From Candidatus Nitrotoga sp. HW29 (GTDB lineage Bacteria; Pseudomonadota; Gammaproteobacteria; Burkholderiales; Gallionellaceae), in NCBI RefSeq assembly GCF_924101635.2, contig NZ_CAKMAA020000093.1, positions 1 through 32,748 on the forward strand: DNA of 32,748 nucleotides, in the 5' to 3' direction. The position numbers were made by a program, and so were the translations under genes. This document shows positions 12,043 to 19,420 of this stretch, piece by piece. The number at the start of each line of letters is the position of its first letter. Position 1 is the stretch's first letter. Below the pieces are notes generated by a model that saw only the letters and a program-made list of their open reading frames with translations, had not been told where the DNA came from and did no database searches.

Positions 12043-12738
12043 ATCTACCGTCTCTCGTTTCGGTCTGCCTCGTGGCAGCGGCATTGCCCGTCGCTCCGTG
12101 AGTGCAGCCACCTTCGCGCCAAAGCGACTATCGCCCAATACCCATCCTTTGTTTGTTGCATTATGTATAGCCTCCACATCCGCCTTAACAACCTGTGCCC
12201 GGAACAACTGCCGATAAGCATACTGACGTTCCTCATCCGTGCGACCAAGACTTTGGTACAACTCATGTGGAACAATCGATCTATCGGCATTCCCTTGCCC
12301 ATTGGCACGATAACTCGACCAAGGATAATCACCAGGATGTGCCACCATCTCAGCACGCACAGGGTTCAACTCAATGTAGCGCATACAAGTCAACAGATAA
12401 CGATCACTATCAATCAACGTGCTTTTATAACGCCCCTCCCACAACGTCCCTGTACGCTGATAGGTGAAATTGAAATACTGCACATAACGTCGCCCAATCG
12501 ACTGCAAGGTTTTATATAGGCTGGATTCCGTGGCGGGCGTAACCAACAAATGCACGTGATTCGTCATCAGCACATAAGCGTGAACGGAAAGGGCATGCGT
12601 GTCAGCCGCCTCGTACAGGCAAAGTAGATAAAACTGATAATCGGCATCCGCCGCAAAAATAAGATCGCGGTTATTACCGCATTGGATAACGTGTAAAGGT
12701 TGACCGGGTAGATATAAGCGGGGAAGACGAGCCATCAT
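12040..12738 (-). CDS. REP-associated tyrosine transposase (RAYT), Y1 HUH family
   Basis: The 232-residue protein belongs to the TnpA-REP/IS200-like Y1 group. RAYTs nick single-stranded hairpins of REP elements using a His-hydrophobic-His metal site and one catalytic tyrosine. The HUH motif is HVH (61-63) in YVLMTNHVHLLVTP; the downstream helix GRRYVQYFNFTYQRTGTLWEG and RYLLTCMRYIELNPVRAEMV (tyrosine about 114-121) is characteristic of the family. The C-terminal region ends in a basic tail. Start ATG at 12736-12738, with a second ATG directly after. Such genes are usually single copy and domesticated rather than hopping. Confidence 0.92.
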   Translation of the reverse strand: MMARLPRLYLPGQPLHVIQCGNNRDLIFAADADYQFYLLCLYEAADTHALSVHAYVLMTNHVHLLVTPATESSLYKTLQSIGRRYVQYFNFTYQRTGTLWEGRYKSTLIDSDRYLLTCMRYIELNPVRAEMVAHPGDYPWSSYRANGQGNADRSIVPHELYQSLGRTDEERQYAYRQLFRAQVVKADVEAIHNATNKGWVLGDSRFGAKVAALTERRAMPLPRGRPKRETVD

Positions 12739-12777
12739 GTAATGACTGGTTACAGAGAGGGAGTCAGTGTATTATTC

Positions 12778-12794
12778 TAAATCGAGTCTGACCC
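12778..12794 (-). repeat. right inverted end of RAYT unit
   Basis: On the minus strand it reads GGGTCAGACTCGATTTA, sharing the first 11 bases with the ends of the IS4-family element 2 kb away. Confidence 0.85.
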
Positions 12795-12952
12795 AACTTG
12801 CCCATAGAAAGCAAGATTTATAAGTGCATATAATTTTATCCACCGGCCCTGATAAAAGATTAAGTTGTTTATTGGGGGCTACTTTACGTTGAGCGTCAAC
12901 GACACGGAGTAGGTAGGGCTCCAACCTCCTCTACCATCACAAGGAGATTCGT
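12795..12952. other. spacer between RAYT unit and collagen-like gene
   Basis: No gene. It holds a CGTTGA/TCAACG inverted repeat around 12887-12901 that includes GTTGAGC (12888-12894), which fits the integron core-site consensus GTTRRRY, and the strong ribosome-binding site AAGGAGA at 12941-12947 that fixes the start of the next gene. A complete attC structure was not demonstrated here. Confidence 0.45.
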
Positions 12953-14452
12953 ATGCGAATACTAAGTAGAGGATTAGTACTTGTTGGGACCATCTTTCCC
13001 GTCTACACCGTGTCGGCACAGACTTCTGCAAGCGTCTGTACGGCGTTTCTCTCAAAGCCAATTTTTACAAATAGCACGATTAAATCTAGTACCACATCGC
13101 GAGATAGTTTCAAACGACTTCAATGTGCGTCCAACTGGAAGAGTGCCCAAGAAGCACAGGCAGCGGGCATTGAAGCCACAATTCCCATCTTTGACCTTCC
13201 CGTTCCTTTTACAGCCAACTGGAATCAGCAAAAAGTTGAACAATGGAAATCTGCCAACTGCACTAATGAAGAGAAGAACTCAGCGTCCAACCTGAGTTAC
13301 TACTCGGCTGTATACGCAATCGATCCGATCACGGCAAAAGCAGCTTTGGAGTGTTTTGATCGGGGGTTCAAGGTGGATGCTGACGTTGCTCAGGCCAGTG
13401 CTCTGCGATGCACATTGACTGAAACACAGTCGGCCTATGTTTTTGAAGCTCGATGGCGTCGTACAGCAGGGGAGACAGGCAACCCACCTCAGGTTGTAAG
13501 CTTTACGCCGGTTAACACGAATTGTCTGGATGCGGGCTCACTCGCAAAGGGTAAGTTCATATCGGAAGGTGGTGTTCCCGTGCTCTGTACAGCGACAGAA
13601 AAGGCCGCCGCTTTCGCGTTAACGACTACACGCGGCGGGTGTAGCGCGAGTGCCGCAGTTCGCTTACCGAAACTGCAAATCCCCAAAGAAATCATTTTGT
13701 CTGAGCCTCTATTCATATCCGGCCAGGAAGTCGAGATCGCGGCAAATGCAAGGATCATTACCAATGGCTTTCCTCTAACTATTCGAGCCGACAAACTCAA
13801 TTTGCTTGGTCCGCTCAAAATAGTTTCCTTTGATTCCATCGCAGTAACTACATCAATAGCCGGAAAGTTCGCTGGAAACATCCAGATAACGGCCTCTGAG
13901 TTTCTAGGTCAGGGCTTAACAATATTGAATGCGGGGCAAGGTGGGGGTGCAGGTTTAACGGGACAAAAGGGGCCTCAAGGTAGCTATGGTGGTCCTGGTG
14001 TAGGTCGAACAACGACACAAACAAGTGTGTGCGGGAATATTCCCTTCATAAGCAATGTTTGCAATCTAGTGCCAACTGGCTGCGCGGGTGGTCAAGATGG
14101 TGGAAGTGGTGGCCAGGGAGGGGCCGGGTATCCTGGTACATCCGGGTTTCCGGGAGGTGGAGCTGGTGATGTAACAATTGATGTGCCCTTCGATGCACGA
14201 AAATATATTTCTGTGCTTACCAACGTTGGCCTTGACGGGCAACCTAGGCAATGTGGCGGGCAAATTTGTGGCGGACTCGGCGGCCCGGGCGGACCAGGTG
14301 GGCCGGGAGGTGATGGTGGTACAGGAGGCCCCGGCGCTCCAGGCACAAGCTATTGCGGAGGTACAAACGCTGGGCAATCGGGGGCGGTTGGTCCGGCCGG
14401 CCCTCAAGGCCCTCGCGGCACCGACGGGCCAAACGCAGGTGTAAGAGGCTAG
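12953..14452 (+). CDS. secreted protein with collagen-like Gly-rich C-terminus
   Basis: The 499-residue product starts 6 bases after a strong AAGGAGA site and has a Sec signal peptide (cleavage near TVSA/QT, residue 22). Residues about 23-330 form a Cys-containing region I do not recognise; the stretch 235-325 (LFISGQEVEIAANARIITNG, KLNLLGPLKI) looks like repeated beta-strands, as in right-handed beta-helix or adhesin-type folds. From about residue 330 the chain is rich in Gly-X-Y triplets (GPQGSYGGPG, GGPGGPGGPGG, GAVGPAGPQGPRG), interrupted by a Cys-bearing non-repeat segment. Bacterial collagen-like proteins often act at the cell surface or in matrix, but no function can be assigned. The stop is 13 bp before an attC-like site, which suggests a gene cassette. 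Confidence 0.75.
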   Translation: MRILSRGLVLVGTIFPVYTVSAQTSASVCTAFLSKPIFTNSTIKSSTTSRDSFKRLQCASNWKSAQEAQAAGIEATIPIFDLPVPFTANWNQQKVEQWKSANCTNEEKNSASNLSYYSAVYAIDPITAKAALECFDRGFKVDADVAQASALRCTLTETQSAYVFEARWRRTAGETGNPPQVVSFTPVNTNCLDAGSLAKGKFISEGGVPVLCTATEKAAAFALTTTRGGCSASAAVRLPKLQIPKEIILSEPLFISGQEVEIAANARIITNGFPLTIRADKLNLLGPLKIVSFDSIAVTTSIAGKFAGNIQITASEFLGQGLTILNAGQGGGAGLTGQKGPQGSYGGPGVGRTTTQTSVCGNIPFISNVCNLVPTGCAGGQDGGSGGQGGAGYPGTSGFPGGGAGDVTIDVPFDARKYISVLTNVGLDGQPRQCGGQICGGLGGPGGPGGPGGDGGTGGPGAPGTSYCGGTNAGQSGAVGPAGPQGPRGTDGPNAGVRG

Positions 14453-14465
14453 CCCTAAAGTTGAC

Positions 14466-14529
14466 GCCCAACACATCATTCCACCAGACCTGCGCAAAAA
14501 GCCGCGCAGGCCCCAGTGAATTCAGACGT
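14466..14529 (+). other. attC-like integron recombination site, interrupted
   Basis: The sequence begins with GCCCAAC (14466-14472), a perfect RYYYAAC inverse core. After a 5-base spacer, ATTCCAC (14478-14484) pairs with GTGAAT (14516-14521), leaving one unpaired C in the left arm; the inner stem CCTGCGC/GCGCAGG (14489-14495, 14504-14510) closes on an 8-base loop. A 6-base spacer then leads to GT (14528-14529), where a GTTRRRY core would be expected but the group II intron fragment begins. The single extrahelical base in the RYYYAAC-side arm is the attC hallmark and suggests plus orientation, i.e. belonging to the collagen-like gene. Confidence 0.6.
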
Positions 14530-14788
14530 GTGTGCCGAGCATGGCACGTAACTATGGCGGTGGAAGTACGCCAGCCAGGTTTTCGCAGAGCCGAAGGCTA
14601 GGGAAACGGCAAGGGCGTTGCCGCGAGGCAGGGTCTGGAGGAAGCTGAACCCAAAGCTGCGGGGCGATGAACAAAAACCGGATATGAGGCGTGGTGCATC
14701 CGGGCGAGCGGGCACGTGACCGCGAAGCCCTCCATCTGCGGTTGGGATGTACTTTGTAAATTCTGGCGGGAAATGGTGGCGAGAAATG
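14530..14788 (+). mobile_element. 5' fragment of a bacterial group II intron (likely class C)
   Basis: The segment starts GTGTGCC, fitting the group II 5' consensus GUGYG, and continues with typical domain I features: GCCGAGCATGGC stem, CTATGGCGGTGGAAGT, AGAGCCGAAGGCTAGG, GGTCTGGAGGAAGC, GATGAACAAAAACCGGAT and GGGCGAGCGGGCACG. The resemblance to attC-targeting class C introns is from memory of the family. No reverse transcriptase or domain V/VI follows: the IS4 element begins at 14789 and nothing intron-like resumes beyond it, so this is a truncated, non-splicing relic. The true right limit of intron sequence is somewhere between about 14740 and 14788. Confidence 0.7.
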
Positions 14789-14811
14789 GGGTCAGACTCT
14801 GAGGTCTCCCC
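14789..14811 (+). repeat. left terminal inverted repeat of IS4-family element
   Basis: 23 bp, identical to the reverse complement of 16121-16143. The first 11 bases (GGGTCAGACTC) match the end of the RAYT unit. Confidence 0.9.
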
Positions 14812-14926
14812 ACAAAACGCCGTTGCATTTCAATAAACTAAGGCGTACTGTCCGCACCAAAACAGCACATGCAAGGCAGGTTATTTGTCTCTTCCGTAGC
14901 GTCCAAACTGCGAAGGAGAACCCACC

Positions 14927-16120
14927 ATGCATGTGCTCACTATTTTACACCGCATTCTTTCCACCAGTTTTCCAAAAATCCACGCGAAACGTTTAGCCAG
15001 TTTATTGGCGGCCGTTGAGGCTGTGGTAACAGGCAGTCGGCTCACGTTAAGCGATATGGGACGTGGCCTGCACGGCCAAGTTGCAGTCAAGCACAACATC
15101 AAACGCATCGACCGTCTGCTCGGCAACAGTTCGCTACACATTGAAATACCCAAATTGTATGAGGCACTCGTTCGGCAGTGTCTGGATGGAATCTCCATGC
15201 CGCTGATCGTCATCGACTGGTCGGATTTAACACGTGATCGGAAATGGCAATTGATACGCGCCTCGGTCGCCATTGAAGGTCGCAGCATGACCCTGTATGA
15301 AGAGGTGCATCCGCAATCAAGCGCGACATCTCTGACCGTGCATCAGGCGTTTCTCACTCAGCTCGCCACCATGCTGCCGCCCGCCTGTGTGCCCATTCTG
15401 ATTACTGATGCCGGTTTCCGTGGGGTATGGTTCAGATTGGTCAATCGCATGGGTTGGTACTGGATCGGCCGTATTCGCAACCGCGACATGGTCAGTCTGG
15501 CGAACAACGACACTTGGGTTGGCTGCAAAACGCTCTATGCGCTCGCCACGGGCACGGCGAAGTCGCTCGGTCAGTACAACTACGTGCGCAATCATCCGGT
15601 GCCATGCCGTCTGGTACTGATTAAGCGCATCAAACGAGATCGTCATAAGAAGAGCAAATTGGGTAAGCTGGTACATTCGAGCCGTAGCCTGAAGAATGCA
15701 CGCGCTCAACGTGAGCCGTGGTTATTGGCAGTGAGTCCAAAGCTCGATCATCTGAGCACTCAAGCCGCCGTGGCCGTTTACGCCCAGCGGATGCAGATTG
15801 AAGAGTCGTTCCGCGATTTGAAGAGTGAGCGTTTCGGCTTGGGATTCTCTGCTAACCGATCCACACAAAAACATCGCTTGGGGGTGTTGCTGCTGGTCGC
15901 ATGTCTTGCCTCGTTCGTATTGCGCTTGATCGGTGAGGCGGGTAAAACACGACAGATGGAATTTCAATTCCAGAGCAACACGCGGCGGTCACGCCCAGTG
16001 CTCTCTGTTATTTCACTAGCGTTGCAGCTGGTACAGCATGGGATGGCTGCATTCCCGCCGCGTGAGTTTCGCGAAGCTCTTGAGTCCTTGCGGTATGATC
16101 ATCCTGTGCTGCAACTTTGA
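14927..16120 (+). CDS. IS4-family DDE transposase (IS10/IS50-like group)
   Basis: The 397-residue transposase cuts and joins element ends through an RNase H-like DDE site. Visible catalytic residues are D97 (LIVIDWSDL), D161 (ILITDAGFRG) and E292 within the IS4 signature Y285-R288-E292-K299 (YAQRMQIEESFRDLK), with exact Y(2)R(3)E(6)K spacing. A GAAGGAG site lies a few bases before the ATG. No frameshift or internal stop is seen, so the protein should be active if expressed. Confidence 0.93.
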   Translation: MHVLTILHRILSTSFPKIHAKRLASLLAAVEAVVTGSRLTLSDMGRGLHGQVAVKHNIKRIDRLLGNSSLHIEIPKLYEALVRQCLDGISMPLIVIDWSDLTRDRKWQLIRASVAIEGRSMTLYEEVHPQSSATSLTVHQAFLTQLATMLPPACVPILITDAGFRGVWFRLVNRMGWYWIGRIRNRDMVSLANNDTWVGCKTLYALATGTAKSLGQYNYVRNHPVPCRLVLIKRIKRDRHKKSKLGKLVHSSRSLKNARAQREPWLLAVSPKLDHLSTQAAVAVYAQRMQIEESFRDLKSERFGLGFSANRSTQKHRLGVLLLVACLASFVLRLIGEAGKTRQMEFQFQSNTRRSRPVLSVISLALQLVQHGMAAFPPREFREALESLRYDHPVLQL

Positions 16121-16143
16121 GGGGAGACCTCAGAGTCTGACCC
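16121..16143 (-). repeat. right terminal inverted repeat of IS4-family element
   Basis: 23 bp, perfect partner of 14789-14811; directly follows the transposase stop codon at 16118-16120. Confidence 0.9.
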
Positions 16144-16179
16144 TAATTTTAAATTTTACGCTAATTTTATTTCCGTAGG

Positions 16180-16392
16180 ATGTGCGGGCGCATGGACAAA
16201 CCTAAAGCCGTAACCGCCGCCGCGCACAAGTTGGCGCGCTTAATCTACACCATGCTTACCAAAGGTGAAGAATATACCGATCAAGGACAGAATTATTACG
16301 AAGAACGTTATCGCGAAAGAGTGTTGCGACAACTAGCTCAGCGCGCTGAAAAAATGGGGATGAAACTCGTCGTCAATGAACAACCCGCTTAA
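16180..16392 (+). pseudogene. C-terminal remnant of an IS110-family transposase
   Basis: The 70-residue frame encodes KPKAVTAAAHKLARLIYTML, followed by GQNYYEERYRERVLRQLAQR, which I recognise as the C-terminal tail of IS110-type transposases (Transposase_20 region with DEDD N-terminus missing). An in-frame TAA at 16162-16164 and the IS4 end at 16143 lie just upstream, so the remaining ~300 residues are gone. The remnant is presumably not functional. The family assignment comes from remembered similarity, not from a catalytic motif in the fragment. Confidence 0.65.
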
Positions 16393-16497
16393 TTCCACTT
16401 TTTAAAATCAATTGGTTGGGAGGTGTTTCTTAAGAGGGCGCATTGGCAGGACAGAACCTGCGAGAAGATAATACCAGTTCGGGCTCTTTCCCCATGA

Positions 16498-17712
16498 CTA
16501 TATGCACTGACTCATAGGTATAGGTCTACGACTCGGGCACAATTCATTTCTACTTCCCGGGCATCTCTTGTAGCATTGTTGCTCGTACTCGGCTTCCATC
16601 GCCGAAAGCAAACTCTTCGACTGAGCGGCTACAATGCCTCTTTCACTAACTAACGATGGGAAGCTGGCGAGAATCTCATCAGCGCGCTTTTTGGTGGATG
16701 GCAGTGTTTCAACCGCTAAGGTCAATATCGGCTGAATCCGTGCTGCCGAATCGTCTGCCTGGCTTGCAATGGCAACTGCCGTGCGTCTCTGAGCGAGACT
16801 TCCGTTCATCAGGCTCCTAGAGCGCTGCGTCGCTTCCGCGTAGGCATTGGCGATATTCTGCGCGTCGTCGATATTCGATTGTGCTGAAGTGCTCCTGATG
16901 TATGTTGCCATGCGCATTTGATCCGAGATTGAAAACAGCTCACTCAGTATGTCTTCGTAAGGATTGAAGTCATACTTCTTGAATGGCCATTTCGTTTGCC
17001 TGGGAGCTTTTACCGCGTCAAGCCTGGAAATAGCCTTAGACTGCTCTAAATCACGTGGATCATTGGTTCGAATTTGTTCTGTGACGCGAGCTTTCAATAA
17101 AGAAATGCAGGCCGTTGGTTCAAAGCACTCAAGCGACTCAAGTCTTGCCCAGGTTATGTACCCAGATGAGAGTTCCGAAATAATGGGCGCGATTTCCTTG
17201 AGTGCAAACGGGACATCGCGATTTGCGCACTGAGCAGAGCGGGCCTTTGTCAGCAGATCTGCATAGGCCTGTCGAATATCCTTGATGGTTGAACTCGACT
17301 TCAGCGACGTCGGCAGCGCATCAACTCGAATCTGCAATTTGGCAATCATTCCTTGATATTGATCTGAGAACAGGCCAACATTTCTTAAATCGGTGATCGC
17401 GCGCTCCATCGCTCCGTCTATTGTGCAATCAAGGAACATTTGCTGTTCAAGTAACTTCGAATTCAGTGCGTCAATATACTTCAGGACACTCTTGTCAATC
17501 AGGGGTAGCGACTGCTGGAGCAAAATAAAGACTTGCTCCCTTATATTGGTTGGAAGGGATTCAATAAGGGCTCTCGTTTCCGGGGCAATTCCAAATTCAA
17601 GTATGCCTTTTACAGTTAGCTTGCTTGATATCTCGATTGCCCGAGCTGGCGATGGGTATCCGGCAAAAGCTATGAGAAGAGAAAGTACAATTGCTTTGAG
17701 AGTTGCTAACAC
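16498..17712 (-). CDS. secreted helical protein of unknown function
   Basis: From the GTG at 17712 (with CAGGAG six bases upstream, a much better start than the TTG at 17742) the product is 404 residues. A Sec signal peptide ends near SPARA/IE (about residue 25 of this start). The mature chain is almost all predicted helix, with Gln/Ser/Arg-rich heptad-like segments, paired cysteines in the middle (LECFEPTACISLL) and a Cys-rich tail (CYKRCPG...CPSRRPIPMSQCI). It would be periplasmic or extracellular. I recognise no family. It stands alone between mobile elements and, being on the minus strand downstream of an attC-like palindrome and the intI relic, may be an integron cassette gene. Confidence 0.65.
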   Translation of the reverse strand: MLATLKAIVLSLLIAFAGYPSPARAIEISSKLTVKGILEFGIAPETRALIESLPTNIREQVFILLQQSLPLIDKSVLKYIDALNSKLLEQQMFLDCTIDGAMERAITDLRNVGLFSDQYQGMIAKLQIRVDALPTSLKSSSTIKDIRQAYADLLTKARSAQCANRDVPFALKEIAPIISELSSGYITWARLESLECFEPTACISLLKARVTEQIRTNDPRDLEQSKAISRLDAVKAPRQTKWPFKKYDFNPYEDILSELFSISDQMRMATYIRSTSAQSNIDDAQNIANAYAEATQRSRSLMNGSLAQRRTAVAIASQADDSAARIQPILTLAVETLPSTKKRADEILASFPSLVSERGIVAAQSKSLLSAMEAEYEQQCYKRCPGSRNELCPSRRPIPMSQCI

Positions 17713-17822
17713 GTTCCGCTCCTGTGTGGCTGTGTGATTCAACTGCTGATTGGATAAATATGAATCGGCACAGCATTAATAGAGAACTCCAAGGTACAAC
17801 AAGAAGACAACATCACTCTGTA

Positions 17823-18001
17823 GGCTTCGCTATTTGCACTCGCGTTTAGGGCTGGGCTAATGGGGACTGAGGGGTTCGCTTCTGCGAGCAAGCAGAGGTC
17901 TCGTTTATGCGCCCTAACGAATAGCGTTTATCTGCCGCCCCGCCCAAACTGGTTTAACCCGCGCCCTGTATTGGCGGCAGATAAACCTTGTTGGACTGAA
18001 C
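17823..18001. other. palindrome-rich region with second attC-like structure
   Basis: The gap 17713-18248 has no gene. Its centre holds a perfect 14-bp inverted repeat, GTTTATCTGCCGCC (17925-17938) and GGCGGCAGATAAAC (17972-17985). This is bracketed by CCCTAAC (17912-17918, one base off RYYYAAC) and GTTGGAC (17990-17996, perfect GTTRRRY), the order expected in an attC of about 85 bp. A further arm, CGCTATT...TTTAGGGC (17828-17852), can pair with GCCCTAA..AATAGCG (17911-17926). The perfect stem lacks the extrahelical base of a classical attC and the spacers are unequal, so an IS end or other recombination site is also possible. Confidence 0.45.
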
Positions 18002-18037
18002 CTTACGGAGAGCGGAACCTATGGGGATTGTAAGGTT
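17999..18037. repeat. hairpin at the putative IS91 origin end
   Basis: AACCTTAC (17999-18006) and GTAAGGTT (18030-18037) form an 8-bp inverted repeat about 210 bp past the transposase stop, overlapping the GAAC tetranucleotide. Position and shape suit an IS91 oriIS, but this is inferred. Confidence 0.45.
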
Positions 18038-18248
18038 TTGCGGCGCGTCGTCAACTGCATGATCGGGGAGTACGCCAGTGGGTAAGGAATAAGCGGATAC
18101 TCCAGCGCAAACTTTCTGCGCTCATTGCTGCCTGAATATTGCACAAAATGATAAGTGCGAACGCCGCTCCTGCCGTATGGGCGAGCAAATCCACGGCAGG
18201 TACAAACACATGATTGTCGGGGCGCCGCAATAAAAAAATAGAGAGATT

Positions 18249-19415
18249 TCATGGCGGCTCCCGAGGCGGCGCACGCGGCATGTGTGGGGGAATCGCCTTT
18301 ACTACCCGTAACTCGCCTTCACCACAGTGCGGACAGTTCAGCCACTCGATACCCGTCACCCGCCGCATGAATGCTTCCACCGATTCCACCACGATCGGGT
18401 CAGGCGCGGGTGCTTCCAGCGCCGCGCGCGCGGCGGCCAGGTTGGCGGCTTTGTGCGCGGAGCCGAGCAAGCCGTAGTGTCGGATACACCTGAAGCCACT
18501 AGGCAACATGTGTTGCATGAAACGTCCGATGAACTCGCCTGCTTCCAGGCGCATCACCTTCTTGCGGTTGCCATTGGCCGAATCGCGCATCCTGAAGCGC
18601 ACATGATTCCCATCTATGCCGAGGATGCGCTCATTGGAAATTGCCACCCGGTGCGTGTAGCGCCCGAGATATTCCAGCACCTGTGCCGGCCCGCCCAGCG
18701 GCTGCTTGGCATACACCACCCAGTCGTGGCGGCGTAAAGCGGCGATAAGTGTGTGCCATGATGCATCATCTCGCGCCGCATCGTAGCGTAAGTTGCCCGG
18801 CTTGCGCACCGCATCGAGCGCGTCCATGAACTTGCCCCGGTACACAGCAGACAACGCTTTCACCGGGAACAGGAAACCGCGCTTCGCGCTCACCCACTTG
18901 CCCCCCGTAGTCAGCGCTCCGCCTGCACATAAAGCGTGGATATGGATATGCTTACCCAAGTCCTGCTTCCAGGTATGTAACACCAGCGTGAAACTGGGCG
19001 TGCCGCCCAGCCAACTCGAATTGGCAGCGAATGCATTCAGCGTGTCAGCCACTGCGCTGAACAATAGCTTGTATAGCATATGCGCATCGTATCCCACCAG
19101 CCTGTTCAGGGCGTGAGGCAAGGTGAACACCAGATGGAAATACGGCACCGGCAACAGCTCCCGTCGCCGCGCCACAAGCCACGCTTCCTTGGCGCGTGTC
19201 TGGCATTGCGGGCAGTGGCGGTTGCGACATGAATGGTAGCAGTAACGCAGTGTGCCACAGCGATCGCAGCATTCGATATGCCCACCCAGAGATTGGGTAC
19301 GACAGGCGACGATAGCTCGCCACGCCTTGTCCTGGACAACGGACAGAGCGTGCGTATCGAGATAGGGCTGGCCGTGTTCGCGCAGGATGTCAGCCAAGCC
19401 CACACCGTGGGACAC
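18249..19415 (-). CDS. IS91-family rolling-circle transposase (HUH, Y2)
   Basis: The 388-residue protein has the IS91 plan: an N-terminal zinc-binding region (C50, C53, C63, C68, C71 within ECCDRCG and HSCRNRHCPQCQ), the HUH metal site HIHIH (156-160) in GKHIHIHALCAGG, and two tyrosines Y249 and Y253 in LEYLGRYTHRVAIS, the expected Y2 nucleophiles. A C-terminal CPHC Zn pair is also present. It nicks and transfers one DNA strand at the element's ends. The start ATG is 5 bp past the recombinase stop, so the two are co-transcribed. No disruption is seen. Confidence 0.93.
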   Translation of the reverse strand: MSHGVGLADILREHGQPYLDTHALSVVQDKAWRAIVACRTQSLGGHIECCDRCGTLRYCYHSCRNRHCPQCQTRAKEAWLVARRRELLPVPYFHLVFTLPHALNRLVGYDAHMLYKLLFSAVADTLNAFAANSSWLGGTPSFTLVLHTWKQDLGKHIHIHALCAGGALTTGGKWVSAKRGFLFPVKALSAVYRGKFMDALDAVRKPGNLRYDAARDDASWHTLIAALRRHDWVVYAKQPLGGPAQVLEYLGRYTHRVAISNERILGIDGNHVRFRMRDSANGNRKKVMRLEAGEFIGRFMQHMLPSGFRCIRHYGLLGSAHKAANLAAARAALEAPAPDPIVVESVEAFMRRVTGIEWLNCPHCGEGELRVVKAIPPHMPRAPPREPP

Positions 19416-19420
19416 GACGG

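Larger units (their letters stand above)
12026..12794 (-). mobile_element. REP-associated tyrosine transposase unit with inverted ends
   Basis: A 769-bp unit is bounded by 17-bp inverted repeats that differ at one base: GGGTCAGATTCGATTTA (12026-12042) and the complement of GGGTCAGACTCGATTTA (12778-12794). It contains a single transposase gene on the minus strand, whose stop codon overlaps the left repeat. The layout fits a RAYT gene flanked by its cognate repeats rather than a classical insertion sequence; no target duplication is evident. Confidence 0.75.
14789..16143 (+). mobile_element. IS4-family insertion sequence, complete
   Basis: A 1355-bp element has perfect 23-bp terminal inverted repeats (14789-14811 and 16121-16143; each reads GGGTCAGACTCTGAGG followed by TCTCCCC). 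It encodes one transposase whose TGA ends exactly at the inner edge of the right repeat. Flanking sequences (left GCGAGAAATG, right TAATTTTAAA) show no target duplication, so one flank has probably been lost by deletion or recombination after insertion. It separates the group II intron relic from the IS110 remnant. Confidence 0.88.

Noticed and set aside
12791-12894. Possible attC from ACCCAAC (12791-12797) to GTTGAGC (12888-12894)
   Set aside because: Core-like motifs are present at a suitable distance, but the arms between them do not pair, and such short degenerate motifs are frequent by chance.
14092-14346. Minus-strand Pro-rich frame (PGPPGPP repeats)
   Set aside because: It is the antisense reading of the Gly-X-Y repeats in the collagen-like gene; no ribosome-binding site or independent support.
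14778-16153. Target-site duplication around the IS4 element
   Set aside because: The bases beside the two ends do not match at 8-11 bp, so no duplication can be claimed.
17713-17742. TTG start for the unknown secreted protein
   Set aside because: A GTG at 17712 has CAGGAG at ideal spacing and yields a standard signal peptide; the TTG has no ribosome-binding site.
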